Shown here: one piece after another, positions 24,215 through 39,537 of the stretch | Position numbering within the stretch: the first letter of the stretch is position 1 | Layout: every line of letters starts with the position of its first letter | Source of the DNA: Sinonovacula constricta | Taxonomy: Eukaryota; Mollusca; Bivalvia; Cardiida; Solecurtidae | Assembly: GCA_007844125.1 (NCBI GenBank) | Contig: CM017570.1 | Location: forward strand, 51,620,109-51,684,108 | Direction of reading: 5' to 3' | Length of the DNA stretch: 64,000 bases | The notes under the pieces: model-generated | The model's database searches: none | Seen by the model: the letters and a program-made list of their open reading frames with translations, nothing else | Told to the model about the DNA's origin: nothing | Translations under genes and position numbers: made by a program

Positions 24215-27200
24215 TATCCCATGGTCTATATCCACTTATTAATGCCCATGGTCCATGTCACTGTTTACTGCCCATGGTCCATATCACTGTTTACTACCCA
24301 TGGTCCATGTCACTGTTTAATGCCCATGGTCCATGTCACTGTTTACGACCCATGGTCCATGTCACTGTTTAATGCCCATGGTCCATGTCACTGTTTAATG
24401 CCCATGGTCCATGTCACTGTTTACGACCCATGGTCCATGTCACTGTTTACTACCCATGGTCCATGTCACTGTTTAATGCCCATGGTACATATCACTGTTT
24501 AATGCCCATGGTCCATGTCACTGTTTACTACCCATGGTCCATGTCACTGTTTACGACCCATGGTCCATGTCACTGTTTACTACCCATGGTCCATGTCACT
24601 GTTTACTACCCATGGTCCATATCACTGTTTAATGCCCATGGTCCATGTCACTGTTTAATGCCCATGGTCCATGTCACTGTTTAATGCCCATGGTCCATGT
24701 CACTGTTTACGACCCATGGTCCATGTCACTGTTTACTACCCATGGTCAATGTCACTGTTTACTACCCATGGTCCATGTCACTGTTTACTACCCATGGTCA
24801 ATGTCACTGTTTACGACCCATGGTCCATGTCACTGTTTACTGCCCATGGTCCATGTCACTGTTTAATGCCCATGGTCAATGTCACTGTTTACTACCCATG
24901 GTCAATGTCACTGTTTACTGCCCATGGTCCATGTCACTGTTTACTGCCCATGGTCCATGTCACTGTTTAATGCCCATGGTCCATGTCACTGTTTAATGCC
25001 CATGGTCCATGTCACTGTTTACGACCCATGGTCCATGTCACTGTTTACGACCCATGGTCCATGTCACTGTTTACTACCCTTGGTCCATGTCACCGTTTAC
25101 TACCCTTGGTCCATGTCACTGTTTACTGCCCATGGTCCATGTCACTGTTTAATGCCCATGGTCCATGTCACTGTTTAATGCCCATGGTCCATGTCACTGT
25201 TTACTACCCATGGTCCATGTCAATGTTTACGACCCATGGTCCATGTCACTGTTTACGACCCATGGTCCATGTCACTGTTTACTGCCCATGGTCAATGTCA
25301 CTGTTTACGACCCTTGGTCCATGTCACTGTTTACTACCTATGGTCCATGTCACTGTTTACTACCCATGGTCCATGTCACTGTTTACTGCCCATGGTCAAT
25401 GTCACTGTTTACGACCCATGGTCCATGTCACTGTTTACTGCCCATGGTCCATGTCACTGTTTAATGCCCATGGTCCATGTCACTGTTTACGACCCATGGT
25501 CCATGTCACTGTTTACTACCCATGGTCCATATCACTGTTTAATGCCCATGGTACATATCACTGTTTACTACCCATGGTCCATGTCACTGTTTACTACCCA
25601 TGGTCCATGTCACTGTTTACTACCCATGGTCCATGTCACTGTTTACTACCCTTGGTCCATGTCACTGTTTACTACCCATGGTCCATGTCACTGTTAGCTG
25701 CCCATGGTCAATGTCACTGTTTACTACCCATGGTCCATGTCACTGTTTACTGCCCATGGTCCATGTCACTGTTCACTGCCCATGGTCCATGTCACTGTTT
25801 ACTACCCATGGTCCATGTCACTGTTTACTACCCATGGTCCATGTCACTGTTTACTACCCATGGTCCATATCACTGTTTACTACCCATGGTCCATGTCACT
25901 GTTTACTACCCATGGTCCATGTCACTGTTTACTGCCCATGGTCCATATCACTGTTTACTACCCATGGTCCATATCACTGTTTACTACCCATGGTCCATGT
26001 CACTGTTTACTACCCATGGTCCATGTCACTGTTTAATGCCCATGGTCCATATCACTGTTTACTACCCATGGTCCATGTCACTGTTTACTACCCATGGTCC
26101 ATGTCACTGTTTACTGCCCATGGTCCATGGCACTGTTTACTGCCCATGGTCCATATCACTGTTTACTACCCATGGTCCATGTCACTGTTTACTGCCCATG
26201 GTCCATATCACTGTTTACTGCCCATGGTCAATGTCACTGTTTACTGCCCATGGTCCATGTCACTGTTTACTGCCCTTGGTCCATGTCACTGTTCACTGCC
26301 CATGGTCCTTATTACTGTTTACTGCCCATGGTCCATATCACTGTTTACTGCCCATGGTCAATGTCACTGTTTACTGCCCATGGTCCATGTCACTGTTTAC
26401 TGCCCTTGGTCCATGTCACTGTTCACTGCCCATGGTCCATGTCACTGTTTACTGCCCATGGTCCATGTCACTGTTTACTGCCCCTGGTCCATATCACTGT
26501 TTACTGCCCATGGTCCATGTCACTGTTTACTGCCCATGGTCCATGTCACTGTTTACTGCCCTTGGTCCATGTCACTGTTTACTACCCTTGGTCTATGTCA
26601 CTGTTTACTACCCATGGTCAATGTCACTGTTTACTGCCCATGGTCAATGTCACTGTTCACTGCCCATGGTCCAAGTAACTGTTTAATGCCCATGGTCCAT
26701 ATCACTGTTTACTACCCATGGTCCATGTCACTGTTTACTGCCCATGGTCCATATCACTGTTTACTGCCCATGGTCAATGTCACTGTTTACTGCCCATGGT
26801 CCATGTCACTGTTTACTGCCCTTGGTCCATGTCACTGTTCACTGCCCATGGTCCATATCACTGTTTACTGCCCTTGGTCCATGTCACTGTTTACTGCCCT
26901 TGGTCCATATCACTGTTTGCTGCCCATGGTCCATGTCACTGTTTACACTGTTCACTGCCCATGGTCCATATCACTGTTTACTGCGCATGGACAATGTCAC
27001 TGTTTACTTCCCATGGTCCATGTCACTGTTTACTACCCTTGGTCCATGTCACTGTTTACTGCCCATGGTCAATGTCACTGTTTACTTCCCATGGTCCATG
27101 TCACTGTTTACTGCCCATGGTCAATGTCACTGTTCACTGCCTATGGTCCATGTCACTGTTTACTACCCTTGGTCCATGTCACTGTTTACTACCCATGGTC

Positions 27201-30200
27201 AATGTCACTGTTTACTGCCCATGGTCAATGTCACTGTTCACTGCCCATGGTCCATATCACTGTTTACTGGCCTTGGTCCATGTCACTGTTTACTGGCCTT
27301 GGTCCATATCACTGTTTGCTGCCCATGGTCCATGTCACTGTTTACACTGTTCACTGCCCATGGTCCATATCACTGTTTACTGCGCATGGACAATGTCACT
27401 GTTTACTTCCCATGGTCCATGTCACTGTTTACTACCCTTGGTCCATGTCACTGTTTACTGCCCATGGTCAATGTCACTGTTTACTTCCCATGGTCCACGT
27501 CACTGTTTAATGCCCATGGTCAATGTCACTGTTCACTGCCTATGGTCCATGTCACTGTTTACTACCCTTGGTCCATGTCACTGTTTACTACCCATGGTCA
27601 ATGTCACTGTTTACTGCCCATGGTCAATGTCACTGTTCACTGCCCATGGTCCAAGTAACTGTTTACTACCCATGGTCCATGTCACTGTTTACTGCCCTTG
27701 GTCAATGTCACTGTTTATTGCCCACGGCCCAAGTAACTGTTTACTGCCCATGGTCAATGTTACTGTTTACTGCCCATGGTCCATGTCACTGTTTACTTCC
27801 CTTGGTCCATGTCATTGTTTACTACCCATGGTCCATGTCACTGTTTACTGCCCATGGTCAATGTCACTGTTTACTTCCCATGGTCCATGTCACTGTTCAC
27901 TGCCCATGGTCCATGTCACTGTTTACTTCCCTTGGTCCATTTCACTGTTAACTACCCATGGTCCATGTCGCTGTTTACTGCCCATGGTCAATGTCACTGT
28001 TTACTTCCCATGGTCCATGTGACTGTTAACTGCCCATGGTCCATGTCACTGTTTACTACCCATGGTCCATGTCACTGTTTACTGCCCATGGTCAATGTCA
28101 CTGTTTACTTCCCATGATCCATGTCACTGTTTACTTCCCATGGTCCATGTCACTGTTTACTGCCCATGGTCAATGTCACTGTTCACTGCCTATGGTCCAT
28201 GTCACTGTTTACTACCCTTGGTCCATGTCACTGTTTACTACCCATGGTCAATGTCACTGTTTACTGCCCATGGTCAATGTCACTGTTCATTGCACATGGT
28301 CCATATCACTGTTTACTGCCCTTGGTCCATGTCACTGTTTACTGGCCTTGGTCCATATCACTGTTTGCTGCCCATGGTCCATGTCACTGTTTACACTGTT
28401 CACTGCCCATGGTCCATATCACTGTTTACTGCGCATGGACAATGTCACTGTTTACTTCCCATGGTCCATGTCACTGTTTACTACCCTTGGTCCATGTCAC
28501 TGTTTACTGCCCATGGTCAATGTCACTGTTTACTTCCCATGGTCCACGTCACTGTTTAATGCCCATGGTCAATGTCACTGTTCACTGCCTATGGTCCATG
28601 TCACTGTTTACTACCTTTGGTCCATGTCACTGTTTACTACCCATGGTCAATGTCACTGTTTACTGCCCATGGTCAATGTCACTGTTCACTGCCCATGGTC
28701 CAAGTAACTGTTTACTACCCATGGTCCATGTCACTGTTTACTGCCCTTGGTCAATGTCACTGTTTATTGCCCACGGCCCAAGTAACTGTTTACTGCCCAT
28801 GGTCAATGTTACTGTTTACTGCCCATGGTCCATGTCACTGTTTACTACCCTTGGTCCATGTCATTGTTTACTACCCATGGTCCATGTCACTGTTTACTGC
28901 CCATGGTCAATGTCACTGTTTACTTCCCATGGTCCATGTCACTGTTCACTGCCCATGGTCCATGTCACTGTTTACTTCCCTTGGTCCATTTCACTGTTTA
29001 CTACCCATGGTCCATGTCACTGTTTACTGCCCATGGTCAATGTCACTGTTTACTTCCCATGGTCCATGTGACTGTTAACTGCCCATGGTCCATGTCACTG
29101 TTTACTACCCATGTTCCATGTCACTGTTTACTGCCCATGGTCAATGTCACTGTTTACTTCCCATGATCCATGTCACTGTTTACTGCCAGTAGTCAATGTC
29201 ACTGTACACTGCCCATGGTCCATGTCACTGTTTACTACCCTTGGTCCATGTCACTGTTTACTGCCCATGGTCCATGTCACTGTATACTACCCATGGTCAA
29301 TGTCACTGTTTACTGCCCATGGTCCATGTCACTGTTCACTGCCTATGGTCCAAGTAACTGTTTACTGCCCATGGTCAATGTTACTGTTCACTGCCCATGG
29401 ACAATGTCACTGTTTACTGCCCATGGCCAATGTCACTGTTTACTTCCCATGGTCCATGTCACTGTTCACTGCCCATGGTCCATGTCACTGTTTACTGCAC
29501 ATGGCCCAGGTAACTGTTTACTACCCATGGTCCATGTCACTGTTAACTGCCCATGGTCCATGTCACTATTTACTACCCATGGTCCATGTCACTGTTTACT
29601 GCCCATGGTCCATATCACTGCTTACTGCCCATTTTCCATGTCACTGTTTACTGCCCATGGTCCAAGTCACTGTTTACTGCCCTTGGTCCATGTCACTGTT
29701 TACTACCCATGGTCCATATCACTGTTTACTGCCCATGGTCAATGTCACTGTTTACTTCCCATGGTCCATGTCACTGTTTACTGCCCATGGTCCATGTCAC
29801 TGTTTACTACCCACGGTCAAAGTAACTGTTTACTTCCTATGGTCAATGTTACTGTTCACTACCCATGGTCCATGTCACTGTTTACTGCCCATGGTCCCTG
29901 GCACTGTTTACTGCCCATGGTCCATATCACTGTTTACTACCCATGGTCCATGTCACTGTTTACTGCCCATGGTCCATATCACCGTTCACTGCCCATGGTC
30001 CATGTCACTGTTCACTGCCCATTGTCCATGCCCATTGTCCATGTCACTGTTCACTGCCCATGGTCCATGCCACTGTTTACTGCCCATGGTCAATGTCACT
30101 GTTTACTGCCCATGTTCCATGTCACTGTTCACTGCCCATGGTCCATGTCACTGTTTACTGTCCATGGTCCATGTCACTGTTTACTGCCCATGGTCCATGT

Positions 30201-31730
30201 CACTGTTTACTGCCCATGGTCCATGTCACTGTTCACTGCCCATGGTCCATGTCACTGTTTACTGTCCATGGTCCATGTCACTGTTGACTGCCCATGGTCC
30301 ATGTCGCTGATTACTGTCCATGGTCCATGTCACTGTTGACTGCCCATGGTCCATGTCACTGTTTACTGCCCATGGTCCATGTCACTGTTTACTGCCCATG
30401 GTCCATGTCACTGTTTACTGCCTATGGTCCATGTCACTGTTTACTGCCCATGGTCCATAGCACTGTTTACTGCCCATGGTCCATGTCACTGTTTACTACC
30501 CATGGTCCATGTCACTGTTTACTGTTCATGGTCCATGTCACTGTTTACTGCCCATGGTCCATGTCACTGTTTACTACCCATGGTCCATGTCACTGTTCAC
30601 TGCCCATGGCCCATGTCACTAGTCACTGCCCATGGTCCATGTCACTGTTTACTGCATATGGTCCATGTCACTGTTTACTACCCATGGTCCATGTCACTGT
30701 TCACTGCCCATGGCCCATGTCACTAGTCACTGCCCATGGTCCATGTTACTGTTGACTGCCCATGGTCCATGTCACTGTTTACTGCCCATGGTCCATGTCA
30801 CTGTTTACTGCCCATGGTCAATGTCACTGTTGACTGCCCATGGTCCATGTCACTGTTGACTGCCCATGGTCCATGTCACTGTTTACTGCCCATGGTCCAT
30901 GTCACTGTTTACTGCCCATGGTCCATGTCACTGTTTACTGCCCTTGGTCCATGTCACTGTTTACTTCCCATGGTCCATGTCACTGTTTACTACCCTTGGT
31001 CCATGTCACTGTTTACTACCCTTGGTCCATGTCACTGTTTACTACCCATGGTCAATGTCACTGTTTACTGCCCATGGTCAATGTCACTGTTCACTGCCCA
31101 TGGTCCAAGTAACTGTTTAATGCCCATGGTCCATATCACTGTTTACTGCCCATGGTCCATGTCACTGTTTACTGCCCTTGGTCCATGTCACTGTTCACTG
31201 CCCATGGTCCATATCACTGTTTACTGCCCTTGGTCCATGTCACTGTTTACTGCCCTTGGTCCATATCACTGTTTACTGCCCATGGTCCATGTCACTCTTT
31301 ACTGCCCATGGTCCATGTCACTGTTTACTGCCCTTGGTCCATGTCACTGTTTACTGCCCTTGGTCCATGTCACTGTTCACTGCCCATGGTCCATATCACT
31401 GTTTACTGCCCATGGACAATGTCACTGTTTACTTCACATGGTCCATGTCACTGTTTACTACCCTTGGTCCATGTCACTGTTTTCTGCCCATGGTCAATGT
31501 CACTGTTTACTTCCCATGGTCCATGTCACTGTTTACTGCCCATGGTCAATGTCACTGTTCACTGCCTATGGTCCATGTCACTGTTTACTACCGTTGGTCC
31601 ATGTCACTGTTTACTACCCATGGTCAATGTCACTGTTTACTGCCCATGGTCAATGTCACTGTTCACTGCCCATGGTCCAAGCAACTGTTTACTACCCATG
31701 GTCAATGTCACTGTTTACTGCCCTTAGTCA

Positions 31731-33476
31731 ATGTCTCTGTTTACTGCCCACGGCCCAAGTAACTGTTTACTGCCCATGGTCAATGTTACTGTTTACTGCT
31801 CATGGTCCATGTCACTGTTTACTTCCCTTGGTCCATGTCATTGTTTACTACCCATGGTCCATGTCACTGTTTACTTCCCATGGTCCATGTCACTGTTCAC
31901 TGCCCATGGTCCATGTCATTGTTTACTTCCCTTGGTCCATTTCACTGTTTACTACCCATGGTCCATGTCACTGTTTACTGCCCATGGTCAATGTCACTGT
32001 TTACTTCCCATGGTCCATGTCACTGTTATCTGCCCATGGTCCATGTCACTGTTTACTACAATGGTCCATGTCACTGTTTACTACCCATGGTCCATATCAC
32101 TGTTTACTGCCCATGGTCCATGTCACTGTTTACTGCCCATGGTCAATGTCACTGTTCACTGCCCATGGTCCATGTCACTGTTTACTACCGTTGGTCCATG
32201 TCACTGTTTACTGCCCATGGTCCATGTCACTGTTTACTACCCATGGTCAATGTCACTGTTTACTGCCCTTGGTCCATGTCACTGTTTACTGCCCATGGTC
32301 CATGTCACTGTTTACTACCCTTGGTCCATGTCACTGTTTACTACCCTTGGTCCATGTCACTGTTTACTGCCCATGGTCCATGTCACTGTTTACTACCCAT
32401 GGTCAATGTCACTGTTTACTGCCCATGGTCCATGTCACTGTTCACTGCCTATGGTCCATGTCACTGTTTACTGCCCATGGCCAATGTCACTGTTTACTTC
32501 CCATGGTCCATGTCACTGTTCACTGCCCATGGTCCATGTCACTGTTTACTGCACATGGTCCAAGTAACTGTTTACTACCCATGGTCCATGTCACTGTTAA
32601 CTGCCCATGGTCCATGTCACTATTTACTACCCATGGTCCATGTCACTGTTTACTGCCCACGGCCCAAGTAACTGTTTACTGCCCATGGTCAATGTTACTG
32701 TTTACTGCTCATGGTCCATGTCACTGTTTACTTCCCTTGGTCCATGTCATTGTTTACTACCCATGGTCCATGTCACTGTTTACTTCCCATGGTCCATGTC
32801 ACTGTTCACTGCCCATGGTCCATGTCATTGTTTACTTCCCTTGGTCCATTTCACTGTTTACTACCCATGGTCCATGTCACTGTTTACTGCCCATGGTCAA
32901 TGTCACTGTTTACTTCCCATGGTCCATGTCACTGTTATCTGCCCATGGTCCATGTCACTGTTTACTACAATGGTCCATGTCACTGTTTACTACCCATGGT
33001 CCATATCACTGTTTACTGCCCATGGTCCATGTCACTGTTTACTGCCCATGGTCAATGTCACTGTTCACTGCCCATGGTCCATGTCACTGTTTACTACCCT
33101 TGGTCCATGTCACTGTTTACTGCCCATGGTCCATGTCACTGTTTACTACCCATGGTCAATGTCACTGTTTACTGCCCTTGGTCCATGTCACTGTTTACTG
33201 CCCATGGTCCATGTCACTGTTTACTACCCTTGGTCCATGTCACTGTTTACTACCCTTGGTCCATGTTACTGTTTACTGCCCATGGTCCATGTCACTGTTT
33301 ACTACCCATGGTCAATGTCACTGTTTACTGCCCATGGTCCATGTCACTGTTCACTGCCTATGGTCCATGTCACTGTTTACTGCCCATGGCCAATGTCACT
33401 GTTTACTTCCCATGGTCCATGTCACTGTTCACTGCCCATGGTCCATGTCACTGTTTACTGCACATGGTCCAAGTAA
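31731..33476. repeat. About 0.91-kb duplication in the 26-bp array
   Basis: The block starting near 31802 reappears near 32711 (offset 909, about 35 units) with the same rare variants. These include the shortened unit TACTACAATGGTCCATG (near 32054 and 32963) and the CCCACGGCCCAAGTAACTG unit. Confidence 0.8.
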
Positions 33477-34104
33477 CTGTTTACTACCCATGGTCCATGT
33501 CACTGTTAACTGCCCATGGTCCATGTCACTATTTACTACCCATGGTCCATGTCACTGTTTACTGCCCATGGTCCATATCACTGCTTACTGCCCATGGTCC
33601 ATGTCACTGTTTACTGCCCATGGTCCAAGTCACTGTTTACTGCCCTTGGTCCATGTCACTGTTTACTACCCATGGTCCATATCACTGTTTACTGCCCATG
33701 GTCAATGTCACTGTTTACTTCCCATGGTCCATGTCACTGTTTACTGCCCATGGTCAATGTCACTGTTCACTGCCCATGGTCCATGTCACTGTTTACTACC
33801 CACGGTCCAAGTAACTGTTTGCTTCCCATGGTCAGTGTTACTGTTCACTGCCCATGGTCCATGTCACTGTTTACTACCCTTGGTCCATGTCACTGTTTAC
33901 TACCCATGGTCCATGTCACTGTTTACTGCCCATGGTCAATGTCACTGTTTACTTCCCATGGTTCATGTCACTGTTTACTGCCCATGGTCCATGTCACTGT
34001 TTACTAACCATGGTCCATGTCACTGTTCACTGCCCATGGTCAATGTCACTGTTTACTGCCCATGGTCAATGTCACTGTTCACTGCCCATGGTCAATGTCA
34101 CTGT

Positions 34105-37100
34105 TCACTGCCCATGCTCTATGTAACTGTGTACTGCTCATGGTCCAAGTCACTGTTCACTGCCCATGATCTAAGTAACTGTTAAGTGCCCATGGTCCAT
34201 ATCACCGTTCACTGCCCATGGTCCATGTCACTGTTCACTGCCCATTGTCCATGCCCATGGTCCATATCACTGTTCACTGCCCATGGTCCATGTCACTGTT
34301 AACTGCCCATGGTCCATGTCACTGTTTACTGCCCATGGTCCATGTCACTGTTTACTGCCTTGGTCCATGTCACTGTTTACTGCCCATGGTCAATGTCACT
34401 GTTCACTGCCCATGGTCCATGTCACTGTTTACTACCCTTGGTCCATGTCACTGTTTACTACAATGGTCCATGTCACTGTTTACTACCCATGGTCCATATC
34501 ACTGTTTACTGCCCATGGTCCATGTCACTGTTTACTGCCCATGGTCAATGTCACTGTTCACTGCCCATGGTCCATGTCACTGTTTACTACCCTTGGTCCA
34601 TGTCACTGTTTACTGCCCATGGTCCATGTCACTGTTTACTACCCATCGTCAATGTCACTGTTTACTGCCCATGGTCCATGTCACTGTTCACTGCCTATGG
34701 TCCATGTCACTGTTTACTACCCTTGGTCCATGTCACTGTTTACTACCCTTGGTCCATGTCACTGTTTACTGCCCATGGTCCATGTCACTGTTTACTACCC
34801 TTGGTCCATGTCACTGTTTACTACCCTTGGTCCATGTCACTGTTTACTGCCCATGGTCCATGTCACTGTTTACTACCCTTGGTCCATGTCACTGTTTACT
34901 ACCCTTGGTCCATGTCACTGTTTACTGCCCATGGTCCATGTCACTGTTTACTACCCATGGTCAATGTCACTGTTTACTGCCCATGGTCCATGTCACTGTT
35001 CACTGCCTATGGTCCATGTCACTGTTTACTGCCCATGGCCAATGTCACTGTTTACTTCCCATGGTCCATGTCACTGTTCACTGCCCATGGTCCATGTCAC
35101 TGTTTACTGCACATGGTCCAAGTAACTGTTTACTACCCATGGTCCATGTCACTGTTAACTGTCCATGGTCCATGTCACTATTAACTACCCATGGTCCATG
35201 TCACTGTTTACTGCCCATGGTCCATATCACTGCTTACTGCCCATGGTCCATGTCACTGTTTACTGCCCATGGTCCAAGTCACTGTTTACTGCCCTTGGTC
35301 CATGTCACTGTTTACTACCCATGGTTCATATCACTGTTTACTGCCCATGGTCAATGTCACTGTTTACTTCCCATGGTCCATGTCACTGTTTACTGCCCAT
35401 GGTCAATGTCACTGTTCACTGCCCATGGTCCATGTCACTGTTTACTACCCACGGTCCAAGTAACTGTTTACTTCCCATGGTCAATGTTACTGTTCACTGC
35501 CCATGGTCCATGTCACTGTTTACTACCCTTGGTCCATGTCACTGTTTACTACCCATGGTCCATGTCACTGTTTACTGCCCATGGTCAATGTCACTGTTTA
35601 CTTCCCATGGTTCATGTCACTGTTTACTGCCCATGGTCCATGTCACTGTTTACTACCCATGGTCCATGTCACTGTTCACTGCCCATGGTCAATGTCACTG
35701 TTTACTGCCCATGGTCAATGTCACTGTTCACTGCCCATGCTCTATGTAACTGTGTACTGCTCATGGTCCAAGTCACTGTTCACTGCCCATTATCCAAGTA
35801 ACTGTTAAGTGCCCATGGTCCATATCACCGTTCACTGCCCATAGTCCATGTCACTGTTCACTGCCCATTGTCCATGCCCATGGTCCATATCACTGTTCAC
35901 TGCCCATGGTCCATGTCACTGTTAACTGCCCATGGTCCATGTCACTGTTTACTGCCCATGGTCCATGTCACTGTTTACTGCCCTTGGTCAATGTCAATGT
36001 TTACTGCCCACGGCCCAAGTAACTGTTTACTGCCCATGGTCAATGTTACTGTTTACTGCCCATGGTCCATGTCACTGTTTACTTCCCTTGGTCCATGTCA
36101 TTGTTTACTACCCATGGTCCATGTCACTGTTTACTGCCCATGGTCAATGTCACTGTTTACTTCCCATGGTCCATGTCACTGTTCACTGCCCATGGTCCAT
36201 GTCATTGTTTACTTCCCTTGGTCCATTTCACTGTTTACTACCCATGCTCCATGTCACTGTTTACTGCCCATGGTCAATGTCACTGTTTACTTCCCATGGT
36301 CCATGTGACTGTTAACTGCCCATGGTCCATGTCACTGTTTACTACAATGGTCCATGTCACTGTTTACTGCCCATGGTCAATGTCACTGTTTACTTCCCAT
36401 GGTCCATGTCACTGTTTACTGCCCATGGTCAATGTCACTGTTCACTGCCCATGGTCCATGTCACTGTTTACTACCCTTGGTCCATGTCACTGTTTACTGC
36501 CCATGGTCCATGTCACTGTTTACTACCCATGGTCAATGTCACTGTTTACTGCCCATGGTCCATGTCACTGTTCACTGCCTATGGTCCAAGTAACTGTTTA
36601 CTGCCCATGGTCAATGTTACTGTTCACTGCCCATGGTCCATGTCACTGTTTACTGCCCATGGCCAATGTCACTGTTTACTTCCCATGGTCCATGTCACTG
36701 TTCACTGCCCATGGTCCATGTCACTGTTTACTGCACATGGTCCAAGTAACTGTTTACTACCCATGGTCCATGTCACTGTTAACTGCCCATGGTCCATGTC
36801 ACTATTTACTACCCATGGTCCATGTCACTGTTTACTGCCCATTGTCCATATCACTGCTTACTGCCCATGGTCCATGTCACTGTTTACTGCCCATGGTCCA
36901 AGTCACTGTTTACTGCCCTTGGTCCATGTCACTGTTTACTACCCATGGTCCATATCACTGTTTACTGCCCATGGTCAATGTCACTGTTTACTTCCCATGG
37001 TCCATGTCACTGTTTACTGCCCATGGTCAATGTCACTGTTCACTGCCCATGGTCCATGTCACTGTTTACTACCCACGGTCCAAGTAACTGTTTACTTCCC

Positions 37101-37540
37101 ATGGTCAATGTTACTGTTCACTGCCCATGGTCCATGTCACTGTTTACTACCCTTGGTCCATGTTACTGTTTACTACCCATGGTCCATGTCACTGTTTACT
37201 GCCCATGGTCAATGTCACTGTTTACTTCCCATGGTTCATGTCACTGTTTACTGCCCATGGTCCATGTCACTGTTTACTACCCATGGTCCATGTCACTGTT
37301 CACTGCCCATGGTCAATGTCACTGTTTACTGCCCATGGTCAATGTCACTGTTCACTGCCCATGGTCAATGTTACTGTTCACTGCCCATGGTCTATGTAAC
37401 TGTGTACTGCTCATGGTCCAAGTCACTGTTCACTGCCCATGATCTAAGTAACTGTTAAGTGCCCATGGTCCATATCACCGTTCACTGCCCATGGTCCATG
37501 TCACTGTTCACTGCCCATTGTCCATGCCCATGGTCCATGT
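34105..37540. repeat. About 1.63-kb higher-order repeat in the 26-bp array, three copies
   Basis: A rare sequence mark, TATGTAACTGTGTACTGCTC followed by an AAGTAACTGTTAAGTGCCC unit and then CCCATTGTCCATGCCCATGG, appears near 34,110, 35,740 and 37,390. The spacing is about 1.63-1.65 kb (62-63 units), and the variants between the marks are also shared. Confidence 0.75.
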
Positions 37541-39537
37541 CACTGTTCACTGCCCATGGTCCATGTCACTGTTAACTGCCCATGGTCCATGTCACTGTTT
37601 ACTGCCCATGGTCCATGTCACTGTTTACTGCCCATGTTCCATTTTACTGTTCACTGCCCATGGTCCATGTCACTGTTTACTGTCCATGGTCCATGTCACT
37701 GTTGACTGCCCATGGTCCATGTCACTGTTTACTACCCATGGTCCATGTCACTGTTTACTGCCTATGGTCCATGTCACTGTTTACTGCCCATGGTCCATGG
37801 CACTGTTTACTGCCCATGGTCCATGTCACTGTTTACTACCCATGGTCCATGTCACTGTTTACTGTCCATGGTCCATGTCACTGTTTACTGACCATGGTCC
37901 ATGTCACTGTTTACTACCCAATGTCCATGTCACTGTTTACTACCCATGGTCCATGTCACTGTTCACTGCCCATGGCCCATGTCACTAGTCACTGCCCATG
38001 GTCCATGTCACTGTTTACTGCCCATGGTCCATGTCACTGTTTACTACCCATGGTCCATGTCACTGTTCACTGCCCATGGCCCATGTCACTAGTCACTGCC
38101 CATGGTCCATGTCACTGTTGACTGCCCATGGTCCATGTCACTGTTTACTGCCCATGGTCCATGTCACTGTTTACTACCCATGGTCAATGTCACTGTTGAC
38201 TGCCCATGGTTCATGTCACTGTTCACTGCCCATGGTTCATGTCACTGTTAACTGCCCATGGTCCATGTCACTGTTTACTACCCATGGTCAATGTCACTGT
38301 TGACTGCCCATGGTCCATGTCACTGTTTACTGCCCATGGTCCATGTCACTGTTTACTACCCATGGTCAATGTCACTGTTGACTGCCCATGGTTCATGTCA
38401 CTGTTAACTGCTCATTGTCCATGTCACTGTTTACTGCCCATTATCCATGTCACTGTTCACTGCCCATGGTCCATGTCACTGTTTACTTCCCATGGTCCAC
38501 GTCACTGTTTACTACCCATGGTCCATGTCACTGTTTACTTCCCATGGTCCACGTCACTGTTCACTGCCCATGGTCAATGTCACTGTTTACTACCCATGGT
38601 CCATGTCACTGTTTACTGCCCATGGTCCATGTCACTGTTTACTGCCCATGGTCCATGTCACTGTTTACTGCCCATGGTCCATGTCACTGTTTACTGCCCA
38701 TGGTCCATGTCACTGTTTACTACCCATGGTCAATGTCACTGTTGACTGCCCATGGTTCATGTCACTGTTAACTGCTCATTGTCCATGTCACTGTTTACTG
38801 CCCATTATCCATGTCACTGTTCACTGCCCATGGTCCATGTCACTGTTTACTTCCCATGGTCCACGTCACTGTTTACTACCCATGGTCCATGTCACTGTTT
38901 ACTTCCCATGGTCCACGTCACTGTTCACTGCCCATGGTCAATGTCACTGTTTACTACCCATGGTCCATGTCACTGTTTACTGCCAATGGTCCATGTCACT
39001 GTTTACTGTCCATGGTCCATGTCACTGTTGACTGCCCATGGTCCATGTCACTGTTTACTACCCATGGTCCATGTCACTGTTTACTGCCTATGGTCCATGT
39101 CACTGTTTACTGCCCATGGTCCATGGCACTGTTGACTGTCCATGGTCCATGTCACTGTTGACTGCCCATGGTCCATGTCACTGTTTACTGCCCATTATCC
39201 ATGTCACTGTTCACTGCCCATGGTCCATGTCACTGTTTACTTCCCATGGTCCACGTCACTGTTCACTGCCCATGGTCAATGTCACTGTTTACTACCCATG
39301 GTCCATGTCACTGTTTACTGCCCATGGTCCATGTCACTGTTTACTGCCCATGGTCCATGTCACTGTTCACTGCCCATGGTCCATGTCACTGTTGACTGCC
39401 CATGGTCCATATCACTGTTTACTGCCCATGGACAATGTCACTGTTTACTGCCCATGGTCCATGTCACTCTTAACTGCCCATTTTCCATGTCACTGTTTAC
39501 TGCCCATGGTCCATGATCCATGTCACTGTTTACTGCT

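Larger units (their letters stand above)
24215..39537. repeat. 26-bp minisatellite, about 590 copies
   Basis: The unit is CCATGGTCCATGTCACTGTT followed by TACTGC. Common variants are TACTAC, TTAATGCC, CACTGCC, GTCAATG and CCTTGG. The array fills 15.3 kb of the 16.3-kb intron separating the two halves of SRCR domain 3. The plus-strand unit has no stop in any frame and 26 is not a multiple of 3, so any frame cycles through three phases and gives a 26-residue periodic peptide (MVHVTVYCPWSMSLF, then TAHGPCHCLLP). This produces open frames up to 1149 codons (30736-34185). They lie antisense to the gene and have no domain, so they are not annotated as genes. Units with TTTAATG introduce the stops that end them. 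Confidence 0.97.

Noticed and set aside
24215..39537. Large protein-coding gene on the plus strand (frames up to 1149 codons, HGPCHCLLP repeats)
   Set aside because: The frames exist only because the 26-bp unit has no stop. Overlapping frames in all three phases are equally open. There is no domain, splice logic or non-repeat sequence.
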